From positions 1 through 64,000 of the forward strand of contig JARKQN010000059.1 of NCBI GenBank assembly GCA_029974835.1: DNA of 64,000 nucleotides, read 5' to 3'. Each line of letters begins with the position of its first letter. Position 1 is the stretch's first letter. Of this stretch, positions 17,079 to 25,308 are shown piece after piece. The position numbers and the translations under genes are program-made. The notes under the pieces are model-generated. The model saw nothing but the letters and a program-made list of their open reading frames with translations. It did no database searches and was not told the DNA's origin. The DNA comes from Bacteroidales bacterium. Its GTDB lineage: Bacteria; Bacteroidota; Bacteroidia; Bacteroidales; VadinHA17.

Positions 17079-17875
17079 TGAAATTTCTCGAAAGAATAAA
17101 AGAGGTAAAAGAGAGGGAGGTAGCCTTACTTAAACAAAAGACACCGGGATGGAAAACAGACAGTCTGTTCACCGCCGGAAGAAAGACACTGTCACTTTCG
17201 GAATCATTAAGGAACCACCGCGAAGCGCCGGTTATTGCCGAATATAAAAGGAGGTCTCCTTCGAAGGGCATTTTAAATCTTAATTCTCCGGTATCGGAAG
17301 TGGCGGAGGGTTATGAATCGGCTGGTGCGGCAGGAATCTCAGTTCTCACTGAAAATGTTTTCTTCGGAGGCTCGGCGGGAGATCTTTCCGTTGCCCGCAA
17401 CCATACCCGGCTGCCAATACTCAGGAAGGATTTCATTATTGATGAGATCCAGATTTATGAGGCTTCCGGAGCCGGTGCAGACGCAGTTCTTCTTATTGCG
17501 GCACTGCTCGGCAAAAAACGACTGAAGGAACTCTCTCTGGCTGCATGGACGGCCGGACTGGAAGTGGTTCTTGAAATTCATTCGGAAAAAGAACTTGAAT
17601 GTATAAATGACCACGTCAGCATAATAGGGGTTAACAATCGCGACCTCAATACACTCAAAGTTGACATAAATACATCTGTAAAACTCGCCGGCAGAATTCC
17701 GGCAGGTTTTATGAAGATTGCGGAAAGCGGCATTTCATCACCCGGACAGATCGCGATGCTTATGGAAGCGGGATACGACGGGTTCCTGGTCGGAGAGAGG
17801 TTTATGGCAAACCCCGATCCGGTGAAAGCATTCAGACTCTTTATCGGAGAAGTGAAACAAAACAGCGGTATTTAA
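17075..17875 (+). CDS. trpC: Indole-3-glycerol phosphate synthase
   Basis: The 266-residue TIM-barrel enzyme converts carboxyphenylamino-deoxyribulose phosphate to indole-3-glycerol phosphate. Key segments are AEYKRRSPSKG (catalytic Lys), SVLTENVFFGGS, LRKDFIIDEIQIYEA, GVNNRDLNTLKVD and AESGIS. It is not fused to TrpF, unlike the enterobacterial protein. Two adjacent ATG codons (17075 and 17078) are both possible starts; the first overlaps trpD. Confidence 0.96.
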   Translation: MMKFLERIKEVKEREVALLKQKTPGWKTDSLFTAGRKTLSLSESLRNHREAPVIAEYKRRSPSKGILNLNSPVSEVAEGYESAGAAGISVLTENVFFGGSAGDLSVARNHTRLPILRKDFIIDEIQIYEASGAGADAVLLIAALLGKKRLKELSLAAWTAGLEVVLEIHSEKELECINDHVSIIGVNNRDLNTLKVDINTSVKLAGRIPAGFMKIAESGISSPGQIAMLMEAGYDGFLVGERFMANPDPVKAFRLFIGEVKQNSGI

Positions 17876-17887
17876 AAACCTGAAAAT

Positions 17888-18520
17888 ATGCTTAAGGTAA
17901 AGGTATGCGGTATTACGGATGCGGATAATGCAAAAGCGATAGCTGAGACCGGAATTGACTTTGCAGGGTTTATTTTTTACCCCGGCTCAAAACGGTATGT
18001 CGGAGAAATGCCCGATAACAGGTTGTTTGAAAATATACCCGAAAGTGTGGTGAAGGTCGGAGTGTTCGTGAACGAAAACCCTTCAACGGTTATGGGAATC
18101 TCACGGTTTGCCGGAATAGAAATGGTGCAGCTGCACGGAAATGAAACAGTAAGTTACTGCGGCTCCCTGAGGTCTTGCGGTCTGAAAGTGATAAAGGCCT
18201 TCAGGATAGGCAGTAAAACAGACCTGCAATTAATCAATGCGTATTCTGATGTCTGCGATTATTTCCTTTTTGACAGCAGCACCGGAAGTTATGGAGGAAG
18301 CGGCACGAAATTCAACTGGCAGATAATCGAAGGGGCCGGTTTTTCAAAACCTTTCTTTTTAAGCGGCGGCATCGGCCCGGAAGATGCTCACCTGCTTAAA
18401 AAAATCACATGCAATATGTTTTTTGCAGCAGACATTAACAGCAGGTTCGAAGTTAAACCAGGAATAAAGGATACGGACAAAGTGAAAAAGTTTACAGATC
18501 AGATCAGAAACTTATGCTAA
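17888..18520 (+). CDS. trpF: Phosphoribosylanthranilate isomerase
   Basis: The 210-residue TIM-barrel isomerase carries out the Amadori step before TrpC. The KVCGIT motif with the catalytic Cys is at the N-terminus. GFIFYPGSKRYV, VGVFVN, VQLHGNE, DYFLFDS and LSGGIGPED are family-typical. It follows trpC by 12 bases and overlaps trpB by 7 bases. Confidence 0.95.
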   Translation: MLKVKVCGITDADNAKAIAETGIDFAGFIFYPGSKRYVGEMPDNRLFENIPESVVKVGVFVNENPSTVMGISRFAGIEMVQLHGNETVSYCGSLRSCGLKVIKAFRIGSKTDLQLINAYSDVCDYFLFDSSTGSYGGSGTKFNWQIIEGAGFSKPFFLSGGIGPEDAHLLKKITCNMFFAADINSRFEVKPGIKDTDKVKKFTDQIRNLC

Positions 18521-19710
18521 TGATGTACAAGATAGACAAAAAAGGATTTTACGGCGAATTCGGGGGAGCATTTATTCCTGAGATGCTTTATCCGAATATC
18601 AGGGAACTGCAGAGTGAATACCTGCAGATTATCGGAAGTGATGATTTCAGGGAGGAATATTATTCCCTGCTCAGGAATTATGCAGGCAGGCCTTCGCCTC
18701 TCTATTATGCCGCAAGGTTGTCGGAACATTACAAAACCAGGATCTTCCTGAAACGCGAGGATCTGAATCATACCGGGGCACATAAAATAAACAACACCAT
18801 CGGTCAGATCCTTATTGCCAGGCGCATGGGAAAGACGAGAGTGGTGGCCGAAACCGGAGCCGGACAACATGGCGTTGCGGCCGCTACCGTCTGCGCCCTT
18901 GCAGGACTGAAGTGCGTGGTATACATGGGGAAACTTGACGTGGAGAGACAGGCCCCAAACGTTCAGAGAATGAGAATGCTTGGTGCAGAAGTAATACCGG
19001 TGATGAGCGGTAACATGACGCTTAAGGATGCCACCAATGAAGCAATACGCGACTGGATAAGCAACCCTGCCGACACTTATTACATGATCGGATCGGTGGT
19101 GGGGCCTCATCCTTACCCCGACCTGGTGACAAAACTGCAATCGGTCATAAGTGAGGAGATTAAGATTCAGCTGCAGGAACAGACAGGCAGAAAGAATCCC
19201 GACTCCATAATAGCATGTGTGGGAGGCGGCAGCAACGCGGCCGGCTCATTCTATCACTTTCTGGATGAGAAAGAAGTTAAACTGATCGCCGTAGAAGCTG
19301 CCGGAAAAGGAACAGAAACGGGCGAATCGGCTGCTACCATTGCCATAGGCTCACCGGGAATTATCCATGGCAGCCGGACAATACTGATGCAGAACGACGA
19401 CGGCCAGATAACAGAACCTTATTCGGTTTCGGCAGGTCTCGATTACCCGGGTATCGGACCTCTCTTCGCCTGGCTGAATGAAAAAGGCAGGGTGATTTTC
19501 GAGAATGCAACCGATAAGGAAGCACTCGATGCCGCATTTCTCCTTATGAGACTGGAGGGAATAATTCCGGCCCTTGAATCGGCTCATGCCCTGGCGGCAC
19601 TGGGGAAAATGACTTTCACGGAGAATGATATCGTGGTGGTTATCATTTCGGGAAGAGGCGATAAGGACATGGAAGCATTTGTAAGATACGCTGAACAGAA
19701 CAATTTATAA
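18514..19710 (+). CDS. trpB: Tryptophan synthase beta chain
   Basis: The 398-residue PLP enzyme joins indole and serine to give tryptophan. FGGAFIPEML, KREDLNHTGAHKINN (PLP Lys in HK), ETGAGQHGVA, GGGSNAAGSFYHF and SGRGDKD are the TrpB1 signature, so this is the alpha-dependent form rather than TrpB2. Three in-frame ATGs occur at 18514, 18520 and 18523. The third (MYKIDKKGFYGEFGG) is equally plausible as the start. Confidence 0.96.
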   Translation: MLMMYKIDKKGFYGEFGGAFIPEMLYPNIRELQSEYLQIIGSDDFREEYYSLLRNYAGRPSPLYYAARLSEHYKTRIFLKREDLNHTGAHKINNTIGQILIARRMGKTRVVAETGAGQHGVAAATVCALAGLKCVVYMGKLDVERQAPNVQRMRMLGAEVIPVMSGNMTLKDATNEAIRDWISNPADTYYMIGSVVGPHPYPDLVTKLQSVISEEIKIQLQEQTGRKNPDSIIACVGGGSNAAGSFYHFLDEKEVKLIAVEAAGKGTETGESAATIAIGSPGIIHGSRTILMQNDDGQITEPYSVSAGLDYPGIGPLFAWLNEKGRVIFENATDKEALDAAFLLMRLEGIIPALESAHALAALGKMTFTENDIVVVIISGRGDKDMEAFVRYAEQNNL

Positions 19711-19734
19711 GACGGAGTAATAATTTGCCATATC

Positions 19735-20514
19735 ATGAACAGGATAGACAAACTCTTTAATGCGAAAAATACAGGTATCCTTTCCGTTTATTTTACGGCA
19801 GGATATCCGTCCCTCGATTCAACAACGGAAATAATAACTAATCTCGCACGCGGGGGCGCGGACATGGTGGAAATCGGTGTCCCCTTTTCCGATCCGCTCG
19901 CCGACGGACCTGTCATCCAGAACAGCAGCTCCAGGGCCCTCAGAAACGGAATGAGCCTCAAACTGCTCTTCAGCCAGCTTGAAGGAATAAGGAAAAAAGT
20001 TGATATTCCCCTCCTGCTTATGGGGTATCTGAATCCAGTACTTAGATTCGGTGTGGAAAATTTCTGCAGGAGATGTGCCGAAACAGGTATTGACGGTGTT
20101 ATACTGCCCGACCTCCCGCCGGAAATATATGTTGAACAATACCGGACTCTTTTCAGGAAATACAACCTGTTCAACATATTGCTTATTTCTCCCCGCACTG
20201 ATTCCGAACGTGCACACTTTATCGACAGCATTACGGACGGTTTTATTTATGTGGTTTCATCTTCTTCCGTAACGGGAGTTAAACCGGGCTTTACCGGAGA
20301 GCAGGAATCCTATTTTAAAAGAACAGTCAGTCTGAATCTTTCACATCCGCTGTTAATTGGCTTCGGAATCTCATCGCCCGAGACTTTCAGTGAAGCCTGC
20401 CGGTACGGAAGCGGAGCCATTACGGGAAGCGCCTTCATCAGAATGCTTGAAAAGGAAGGCTGCAACGGGAGCAGCATCATTCGGTTTGTTAAGGATTTTA
20501 AAAGAAAATTATAA
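19735..20514 (+). CDS. trpA: Tryptophan synthase alpha chain
   Basis: The 259-residue TIM-barrel subunit cleaves indole-3-glycerol phosphate and channels indole to TrpB. The catalytic Glu is in DMVEIGVPFSDPLADGPVIQ, and the second catalytic Asp is in GVILPDLPPE. FIYVVSSSSVTG and GFGISSPE bind the phosphate. It lies 24 bases after trpB and is the last biosynthetic trp gene. The next gene, cysE, starts 24 bases later without a visible terminator, so the transcript probably continues. Confidence 0.96.
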   Translation: MNRIDKLFNAKNTGILSVYFTAGYPSLDSTTEIITNLARGGADMVEIGVPFSDPLADGPVIQNSSSRALRNGMSLKLLFSQLEGIRKKVDIPLLLMGYLNPVLRFGVENFCRRCAETGIDGVILPDLPPEIYVEQYRTLFRKYNLFNILLISPRTDSERAHFIDSITDGFIYVVSSSSVTGVKPGFTGEQESYFKRTVSLNLSHPLLIGFGISSPETFSEACRYGSGAITGSAFIRMLEKEGCNGSSIIRFVKDFKRKL

Positions 20515-20538
20515 ACAGTACAGGAAATATTTCCGTTC

Positions 20539-21333
20539 ATGACACTTCTAAGAAATCTGATACTCCGGAGAACACGGGGGATACCTTCCACAGAAATGAC
20601 GATAAAACTCATCGGTGATGTGACAACATTTCTTTATCCTGCTCTTGCAGCGACTAACAGTACAGGTCGTTCGAAGAGCAAAGTGAGGAAATCGCTCTGC
20701 CGGGTTCTTTCTTCAGTAGCCGCAGGCCTTTCCCTGCCTCCCGGGATGGTCGCCGAAAGGTTCACGGATGCCCTGGCAGATATTAAAAAACAGGTTGATG
20801 CAGACGCATGTTTCATAATGGAAGGCGATCCAGCCGCAACTTCGGTGGAGGAGGTGATAATCACTTATCCCGGTTTTTATGCCATCCTTGTTTACAGGCT
20901 TGCAAACAAGCTTGCATTGCTTGAAGTACCTCTCATACCGAGAATTATGACCGAATATGCTCATTCACTGACAGGTATAGACATTCATCCAAAAGCCACC
21001 ATCGATTCGCCCTTTTTTATCGACCACGGAACAGGAGTTGTGATAGGAGAAACCTCGGTTATAGGTAAAAGGGTCAAGCTCTACCAGGGGGTTACCATCG
21101 GGGCCCTCAGCGTCAGCAAGGGAATGGCAGGAACCAAACGTCATCCCACCATTGAGGATGATGTTGTTATTTATGCAGGAAGCACTATTCTGGGAGGTGA
21201 AACGGTAATCGGGCACGACAGCATAATTGGGGGTAACGTTTGGCTTATTTCTTCTGTGCCTCCTTATTCGCTTGTTTACCATGAGAATGTGATGAAGATC
21301 AGAGATATAAACAATAAAAATCATAAAAAATGA
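20539..21333 (+). CDS. cysE: Serine O-acetyltransferase
   Basis: The 264-residue enzyme acetylates serine for cysteine synthesis. An N-terminal helical domain precedes the left-handed beta-helix with hexapeptide repeats. [20 protein letters not shown] (catalytic His), [23 protein letters not shown] and [17 protein letters not shown] are characteristic. It overlaps cysK by 4 bases (ATGA). Its position directly behind trpA links serine consumption for Trp and Cys on one transcript, although coordinated regulation is an inference. Confidence 0.93.
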   Translation: MTLLRNLILRRTRGIPSTEMTIKLIGDVTTFLYPALAATNSTGRSKSKVRKSLCRVLSSVAAGLSLPPGMVAERFTDALADIKKQVDADACFIMEGDPAATSVEEVIITYPGFYAILVYRLANKLALLEVPLIPRIMTEYAHSLTGIDIHPKATIDSPFFIDHGTGVVIGETSVIGKRVKLYQGVTIGALSVSKGMAGTKRHPTIEDDVVIYAGSTILGGETVIGHDSIIGGNVWLISSVPPYSLVYHENVMKIRDINNKNHKK

Positions 21334-22247
21334 AGTTTGATAATATTATTGATACAATAGGGAATACACCCCATATAAGGCTTTCAGCACTTTTTCCCGG
21401 ACATGAGGTCTGGATAAAGGATGAAAGAAGGAATCCAGGCGGGAGTATTAAAGACCGTATTGCAACTGCGATGATCGAGGATGCTGAAAAATCGGGCAAA
21501 TTAGTTCCTGGTGGAACTTTAATTGAACCAACTTCCGGTAACACAGGGATTGGTCTGGCCATGGTTGGAGCAGTAAAAGGGTATAGAGTAATTCTTGTAA
21601 TGCCCGCATCGATGAGTGTTGAAAGAAGAAAGATACTCAGGGCATTTGGTGCAGAGGTTGTTCTCACTCCCCCTGAGAATGGGATGAAGGGGGCAGTTGA
21701 AAAAGCCATGGAAATAATGGCTGATATAAAAGGCGCATGGATGCCGATGCAGTTTGAAAACAAAGCGAACCCTGATATTCACTCAAAAACTACAGCAACG
21801 GAAATATTATCTGATTTCCCTGAAGGTTTTGATTTTATGGTGGCAGGCGTTGGAACGGGCGGACACATCAGCGGTGTTGGAAGGATACTCAAAGGTGAAT
21901 TCCCTTCACTTAAAATAATTGCTGTAGAACCTGCAGATTCCCCTGTACTCGGTGGTGGCAATCCTGGACCTCACAAAATACAGGGTATTGGTGCCGGATT
22001 TGTCCCGAAAAACTGTAATAAAGAAATAATTGACAGAATTATACAGGTGAAAAATGAGGATGCATATGAGATGGCGAGAGAAGCAGCCCGCAGGGAAGGA
22101 TTGTTTGCAGGGATTTCCACAGGAGCCTCACTTCATGCAGTAAAGATTCTCAATGAGGAAGCTTCAGGAACTTTACGAATAATTTGCTTTGCCTATGACT
22201 CAGGCGAAAGATATTTAAGCGTTGAAGACCTCCGGAACCCTGCCTGA
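21330..22247 (+). CDS. cysK: Cysteine synthase (O-acetylserine sulfhydrylase)
   Basis: The 305-residue fold-type II PLP enzyme makes cysteine from O-acetylserine and sulfide. PLP Lys41 is in [11 protein letters not shown], the substrate loop is [13 protein letters not shown], and [15 protein letters not shown] binds the PLP phosphate. GISTGAS is near the C-terminus. It is translationally coupled to cysE. It looks somewhat AT-richer than the trp genes by eye, but nothing suggests it is defective. A cystathionine beta-synthase-type role is less likely because no CBS regulatory domain is present. Confidence 0.94.
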   Translation: MKFDNIIDTIGNTPHIRLSALFPGHEVWIKDERRNPGGSIKDRIATAMIEDAEKSGKLVPGGTLIEPTSGNTGIGLAMVGAVKGYRVILVMPASMSVERRKILRAFGAEVVLTPPENGMKGAVEKAMEIMADIKGAWMPMQFENKANPDIHSKTTATEILSDFPEGFDFMVAGVGTGGHISGVGRILKGEFPSLKIIAVEPADSPVLGGGNPGPHKIQGIGAGFVPKNCNKEIIDRIIQVKNEDAYEMAREAARREGLFAGISTGASLHAVKILNEEASGTLRIICFAYDSGERYLSVEDLRNPA

Positions 22248-22356
22248 ATTATTCAGGATTTACGGTTATTCCTCAATTTATCCGGCAATTTTTAATAACC
22301 ATGATGGCAGATGCAGTTTAGAATTGCTTTTTGAATTCTTTTTTCAGAAGAAAAGA

Positions 22357-22473
22357 GGGGTCAAAAAGAAAATAAAGGTATAAAAATGGAAAATATATAT
22401 TCTAAAATGGGGGTATATAGAAGAAAAATATATAAAAAATGAAATAAATATAAAAATAAATAGGGGGTATAAT
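22357..22473. repeat. G-tract/TATA elements upstream of the porin gene
   Basis: In very A-rich DNA, short G-runs are followed by TATA-like sequence: GGGG at 22357-22360, GGGGGTATATAG from 22409, and GGGGGTATAAT from 22463. The same motif recurs upstream of amt (see 23322-23379). Their role is unknown; a regulator-binding site, a DNA-structure element or a slippage-prone tract are options. Confidence 0.5.
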
Positions 22474-22516
22474 TAAAAAAAATATATTTTTACAATGGAT
22501 TTTTAAAATAATAATA

Positions 22517-23218
22517 ATGAAAACAAAAAGAAACATGGTAAAAGTATTTGGATTGTTGGCCCTGGTTTATTTTTTGTACAGCAATCCGGTAATTGCCCAG
22601 GATGAAAAAAAAGTATCAATGGATGCCGGTGCTGATTTTTACAGCAGCTACGTCTGGAGAGGCACCCAGTACGGGTCAGGCCCTTCGGTACAGCCTTCAA
22701 TTACTTTAAATGCCGGTATCTTCAGCGCAGGAGTATGGGGGTCATTCGATTTTAACGGGTACAGGGAGTCGGATCTCTGGTTTGCATTTGATCTGCCTGC
22801 CGGATTCAGACTCGGAATGACTGATTATTATTATCCCGGACTTGATTATTTCGATTATTCAGAGAATACCGGTGGTCATGCATTTGAAATAAATACCGGT
22901 TTCTCAAAAGGAGGTCTTGATCTCTCCGCAAACTATATTCTAAACCAGGCAGGAAATGCAGGGTCGGCCGGTTCCGATATCTATGCCGAAGCCCGCTATT
23001 CCTTCAATCTTTTTTATTTGTTCCTGGGGGCGGGATCAGGCTGGCATACATCTCTCCCCGCCGATGAAAAAAACAAAATCAGAATCTGCAACCTGGGACT
23101 GGGTACTGTGAAGGAAATAAATATTTCTGAAAAATACACCGTTCCGGTTAACGCGCAGGTTATTGTTAATCCGGACCGGAAGATAATGTTCCTTTTGCTG
23201 GGATTCACAATTCATTAG
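22517..23218 (+). CDS. TorF-like putative outer-membrane porin
   Basis: The 233-residue protein has a signal peptide (cleavage near VIAQ, about residue 27) followed by a beta-barrel-like mature part. DAGADFYSSYVWRGTQYGSG matches the start of the TorF/Gcw_chp group, with YVWRG as the strongest clue. The C-terminus ends in alternating hydrophobic residues. It lies directly before amt and the PII gene, so uptake of a nitrogen compound across the outer membrane is a fair inference. A strong terminator follows, so it can be expressed separately from amt. Confidence 0.75.
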   Translation: MKTKRNMVKVFGLLALVYFLYSNPVIAQDEKKVSMDAGADFYSSYVWRGTQYGSGPSVQPSITLNAGIFSAGVWGSFDFNGYRESDLWFAFDLPAGFRLGMTDYYYPGLDYFDYSENTGGHAFEINTGFSKGGLDLSANYILNQAGNAGSAGSDIYAEARYSFNLFYLFLGAGSGWHTSLPADEKNKIRICNLGLGTVKEINISEKYTVPVNAQVIVNPDRKIMFLLLGFTIH

Positions 23219-23233
23219 TGGGGGAAAAACAGG

Positions 23234-23260
23234 AAAAAAGCCGCTTATGCGGCTTTTTTT
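23234..23260 (+). terminator. Rho-independent terminator after the porin gene
   Basis: AAAAAAGCCGC and GCGGCTTTTTTT flank the loop TTAT, giving a GC-rich core stem with a long T-run. It starts 16 bases after the stop codon. Confidence 0.88.
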
Positions 23261-23321
23261 GTTTATAAAGATTGAAAACAATCTTTTTTGTTGAATAAAG
23301 TCCTGTCCGGGTAATAAAAAA

Positions 23322-23379
23322 GGGGGGGTATAATGAAAAAAATATAAATAGATGTAAAAAGAGATAAAAAAAAGGGGGG
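23322..23379. repeat. G-tract elements upstream of amt
   Basis: GGGGGGGTATAATG from 23322 and GGGGGGTGGAATG from 23374 stand in A-rich DNA. They resemble the copies upstream of the porin gene, especially the shared G-run plus TATAAT. The last copy ends about 27 bases before the amt -33 element. Confidence 0.5.
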
Positions 23380-23405
23380 TGGAATGAAAAAAAAGATATA
23401 AAAAA

Positions 23406-23436
23406 TTGGTATATATATAAAAAAGATATAGGTTTG
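23406..23436 (+). promoter_or_regulatory. Promoter of amt-glnK
   Basis: TTG at 23406-23408 and TAGGTTTG at 23429-23436, 20 bases apart, fit the Bacteroidota sigma factor pattern. I see no sigma-54 type -24/-12 motif. Confidence 0.55.
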
Positions 23437-23464
23437 TCACGAAAAAACAAAAAATAGCTTACAA

Positions 23465-24805
23465 ATGATTATGAAAACAGGAATGAAACGGATTTTTGCA
23501 ATTCTTTTGTTAAGTGTTTGCGGGTCCTCTGCTTTGATTGCAGCGGAAAACACCCCGGTCGATACCGGGGCAACTGCATGGATGCTGACGTCAACCGCTC
23601 TCGTGCTTCTGATGGTGCCCGGACTGGCAATGTTCTATGGCGGACTGGTAAGGTCGAAAAATGTGCTGGGTACAATTATGCATAGTTTCGCCGCAATGGG
23701 TATTATTTCAGTCCTCTGGATGGTTGCAGGTTACTCAATGAGTTTCGGAACAAATGTTCTGGGCGGTCTCTTCGGATGGAATAAGGATTATTTCCTGCTG
23801 AAAGGTATTGATACAAATATTCTTGAATCAGGAGTGCCGGAATATGTCTTTACCATGTTCCAGGGAAAGTTTGCAATCATAACTCCGGCCCTCATCGCCG
23901 GAGCTTTTGCCGAAAGAATATCCTTTAAGGCTTACTGTTTCTTTATAGCGCTATGGAGCCTGTTTGTATATAACCCGCTCTGTCACTGGGTATGGGCGTC
24001 CGACGGGTTCCTTTTTAACCTGGGAGCAAAGGGAGCAATCGACTTTGCAGGCGGAACGGTTGTCCATATTTCTGCAGGTGTCAGCGGACTGGTTGCCGCA
24101 ATATACCTTGGGTCAAGAAGGGGTTATCCCTACCAGGTTATCCGGCCCAACAACCTGGTGATCACCATGCTGGGTGCCGGCCTGCTCTGGGTAGGCTGGT
24201 TCGGCTTCAACGCAGGCAGCAGCATTTCGAGCGGATTAAGCACAGCCCAGGCTCTGACAGCAACACAGATTGCAGCTGCATCCGCCGCACTGACATGGAT
24301 AGTGATTGAAGGCTTTCACCAGGGAAAAGCCACGGCACTCGGATTCGCCAGCGGAATTCTTGCAGGCCTGGTTGCCGTTACACCCGCTGCAGGTGTGGTA
24401 CAGCCATATGGAGCATTGCTGATCGGGATATTTGCCTCAGTCCTTTGCTACCTGGCAATACAGGTTAAAAACAGGCTCGGCTACGACGACAGCCTCGATG
24501 CATTCGGGATACACGGCGTGGGAGGAATGGCCGGCGCTCTTTTGCTTACTTTCTTTATCAGACCCTCATGGATGGCTGAAGCCGCCGGAGCTTCACCCAC
24601 AGGTTCATGGACAATATGGAACCAGCTGGGAGTCCAGGCCCTTGCCGTGGGTGTCGCGGTTGCCTATGCGGCCATAATGACACTTGTTTTATTATACGGA
24701 CTCAATAAAATTATGAAAATAAAATCTGAGGAAGCTGACGAAATGGCCGGTCTCGACAGATCGTACCACGGAGAAAGAGGTTACGGAATGGTTAACCCTA
24801 GCTGA
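23465..24805 (+). CDS. amt: Ammonium transporter, Amt family
   Basis: The 446-residue inner-membrane protein has a cleavable-looking signal segment (LIAAE near residue 27) and 11 membrane helices. Conserved segments include MLTSTALVLLMVPGLAMFYGGLV (first helix), GAIDFAGGTVVHISAGVSGL with the first pore His, and DAFGIHGVGGMAGAL with the second pore His. It conducts ammonium into the cytoplasm and should be gated by the PII protein encoded 24 bases downstream. ATG at 23465 and a second at 23471 are both usable. Confidence 0.95.
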   Translation: MIMKTGMKRIFAILLLSVCGSSALIAAENTPVDTGATAWMLTSTALVLLMVPGLAMFYGGLVRSKNVLGTIMHSFAAMGIISVLWMVAGYSMSFGTNVLGGLFGWNKDYFLLKGIDTNILESGVPEYVFTMFQGKFAIITPALIAGAFAERISFKAYCFFIALWSLFVYNPLCHWVWASDGFLFNLGAKGAIDFAGGTVVHISAGVSGLVAAIYLGSRRGYPYQVIRPNNLVITMLGAGLLWVGWFGFNAGSSISSGLSTAQALTATQIAAASAALTWIVIEGFHQGKATALGFASGILAGLVAVTPAAGVVQPYGALLIGIFASVLCYLAIQVKNRLGYDDSLDAFGIHGVGGMAGALLLTFFIRPSWMAEAAGASPTGSWTIWNQLGVQALAVGVAVAYAAIMTLVLLYGLNKIMKIKSEEADEMAGLDRSYHGERGYGMVNPS

Positions 24806-24829
24806 TTTGAAATTTTAAAACATTATGCC

Positions 24830-25177
24830 ATGAAATTAATAACTGCAATAATCAGGGAAGTGCAACTCGACAAGGTAAGGGAAGCTCTCATTGAAACCGG
24901 AATTAACAGGATAACGGTAAGTCTTGTTTCAGGTAACGGCCGCCAGAGAATAGAGGAAATGTACAGGGGGCTTACTATAGTGCCCGATCTCATTCCGAAG
25001 ATAAGGATTGAAATTGCCGTAAATGATGAATCGGTTGAAAAAGCCGTGCAGACCATTCTTAAATCGGCAAAGACCAATGGCCCGGAAGGTTCTTCGGGCG
25101 ACGGAAAGATTTTTATTATCCCCCTTGAGGATTGCATCAGGATACGGACAGGCGAAAGAGGTCCTTCCGCCATCTGA
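24830..25177 (+). CDS. glnK: PII nitrogen regulatory protein
   Basis: The 115-residue trimeric signal protein senses ATP/ADP and 2-oxoglutarate and controls Amt. MKLITAIIREVQLDKVREAL and the C-terminal GDGKIFIIPLEDCIRIRTGERG are diagnostic. The T-loop (GRQRIEEMYRGLTIV) keeps the modifiable Tyr equivalent but is about one residue shorter than that of E. coli GlnK. The B-loop region carries a short insertion (TNGPEGSSGDGK). Pairing with amt supports the GlnK name over GlnB. Confidence 0.9.
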   Translation: MKLITAIIREVQLDKVREALIETGINRITVSLVSGNGRQRIEEMYRGLTIVPDLIPKIRIEIAVNDESVEKAVQTILKSAKTNGPEGSSGDGKIFIIPLEDCIRIRTGERGPSAI

Positions 25178-25201
25178 TTCATAGGTTGGTTAGGTTAGTA
25201 T

Positions 25202-25240
25202 GGAAGACCCGGTGAAAAGTTCACCGGGTCTTCCTTTTTG
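25202..25240 (+). terminator. Rho-independent terminator after glnK
   Basis: GGAAGACCCGGTGAA (25202-25216) pairs perfectly with 25220-25234 across a 3-base loop and is followed by TTTTTG. This 15-bp stem starts 24 bases after the stop codon. Confidence 0.92.
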
Positions 25241-25249
25241 CTTTTATCT

Positions 25250-25280
25250 TTTGTCTTTTATCTTTCTTTTCCTATATTTG
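25250..25280 (+). promoter_or_regulatory. Promoter of the comM-like gene
   Basis: TTTG at 25250-25253 and TATATTTG at 25273-25280 with 19 bases between match the -33/-7 consensus. The T-rich region before them repeats CTTTTATCTTT. Confidence 0.65.
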
Positions 25281-25308
25281 TTATGCATTTCCTTAAACGT
25301 GCTTAAAC

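Noticed and set aside
23036-23450. Two minus-strand ORFs rich in Phe, Tyr and Leu before amt
   Set aside because: They result from the A-rich intergenic DNA and its G-tracts read backwards; there is no coding signal.
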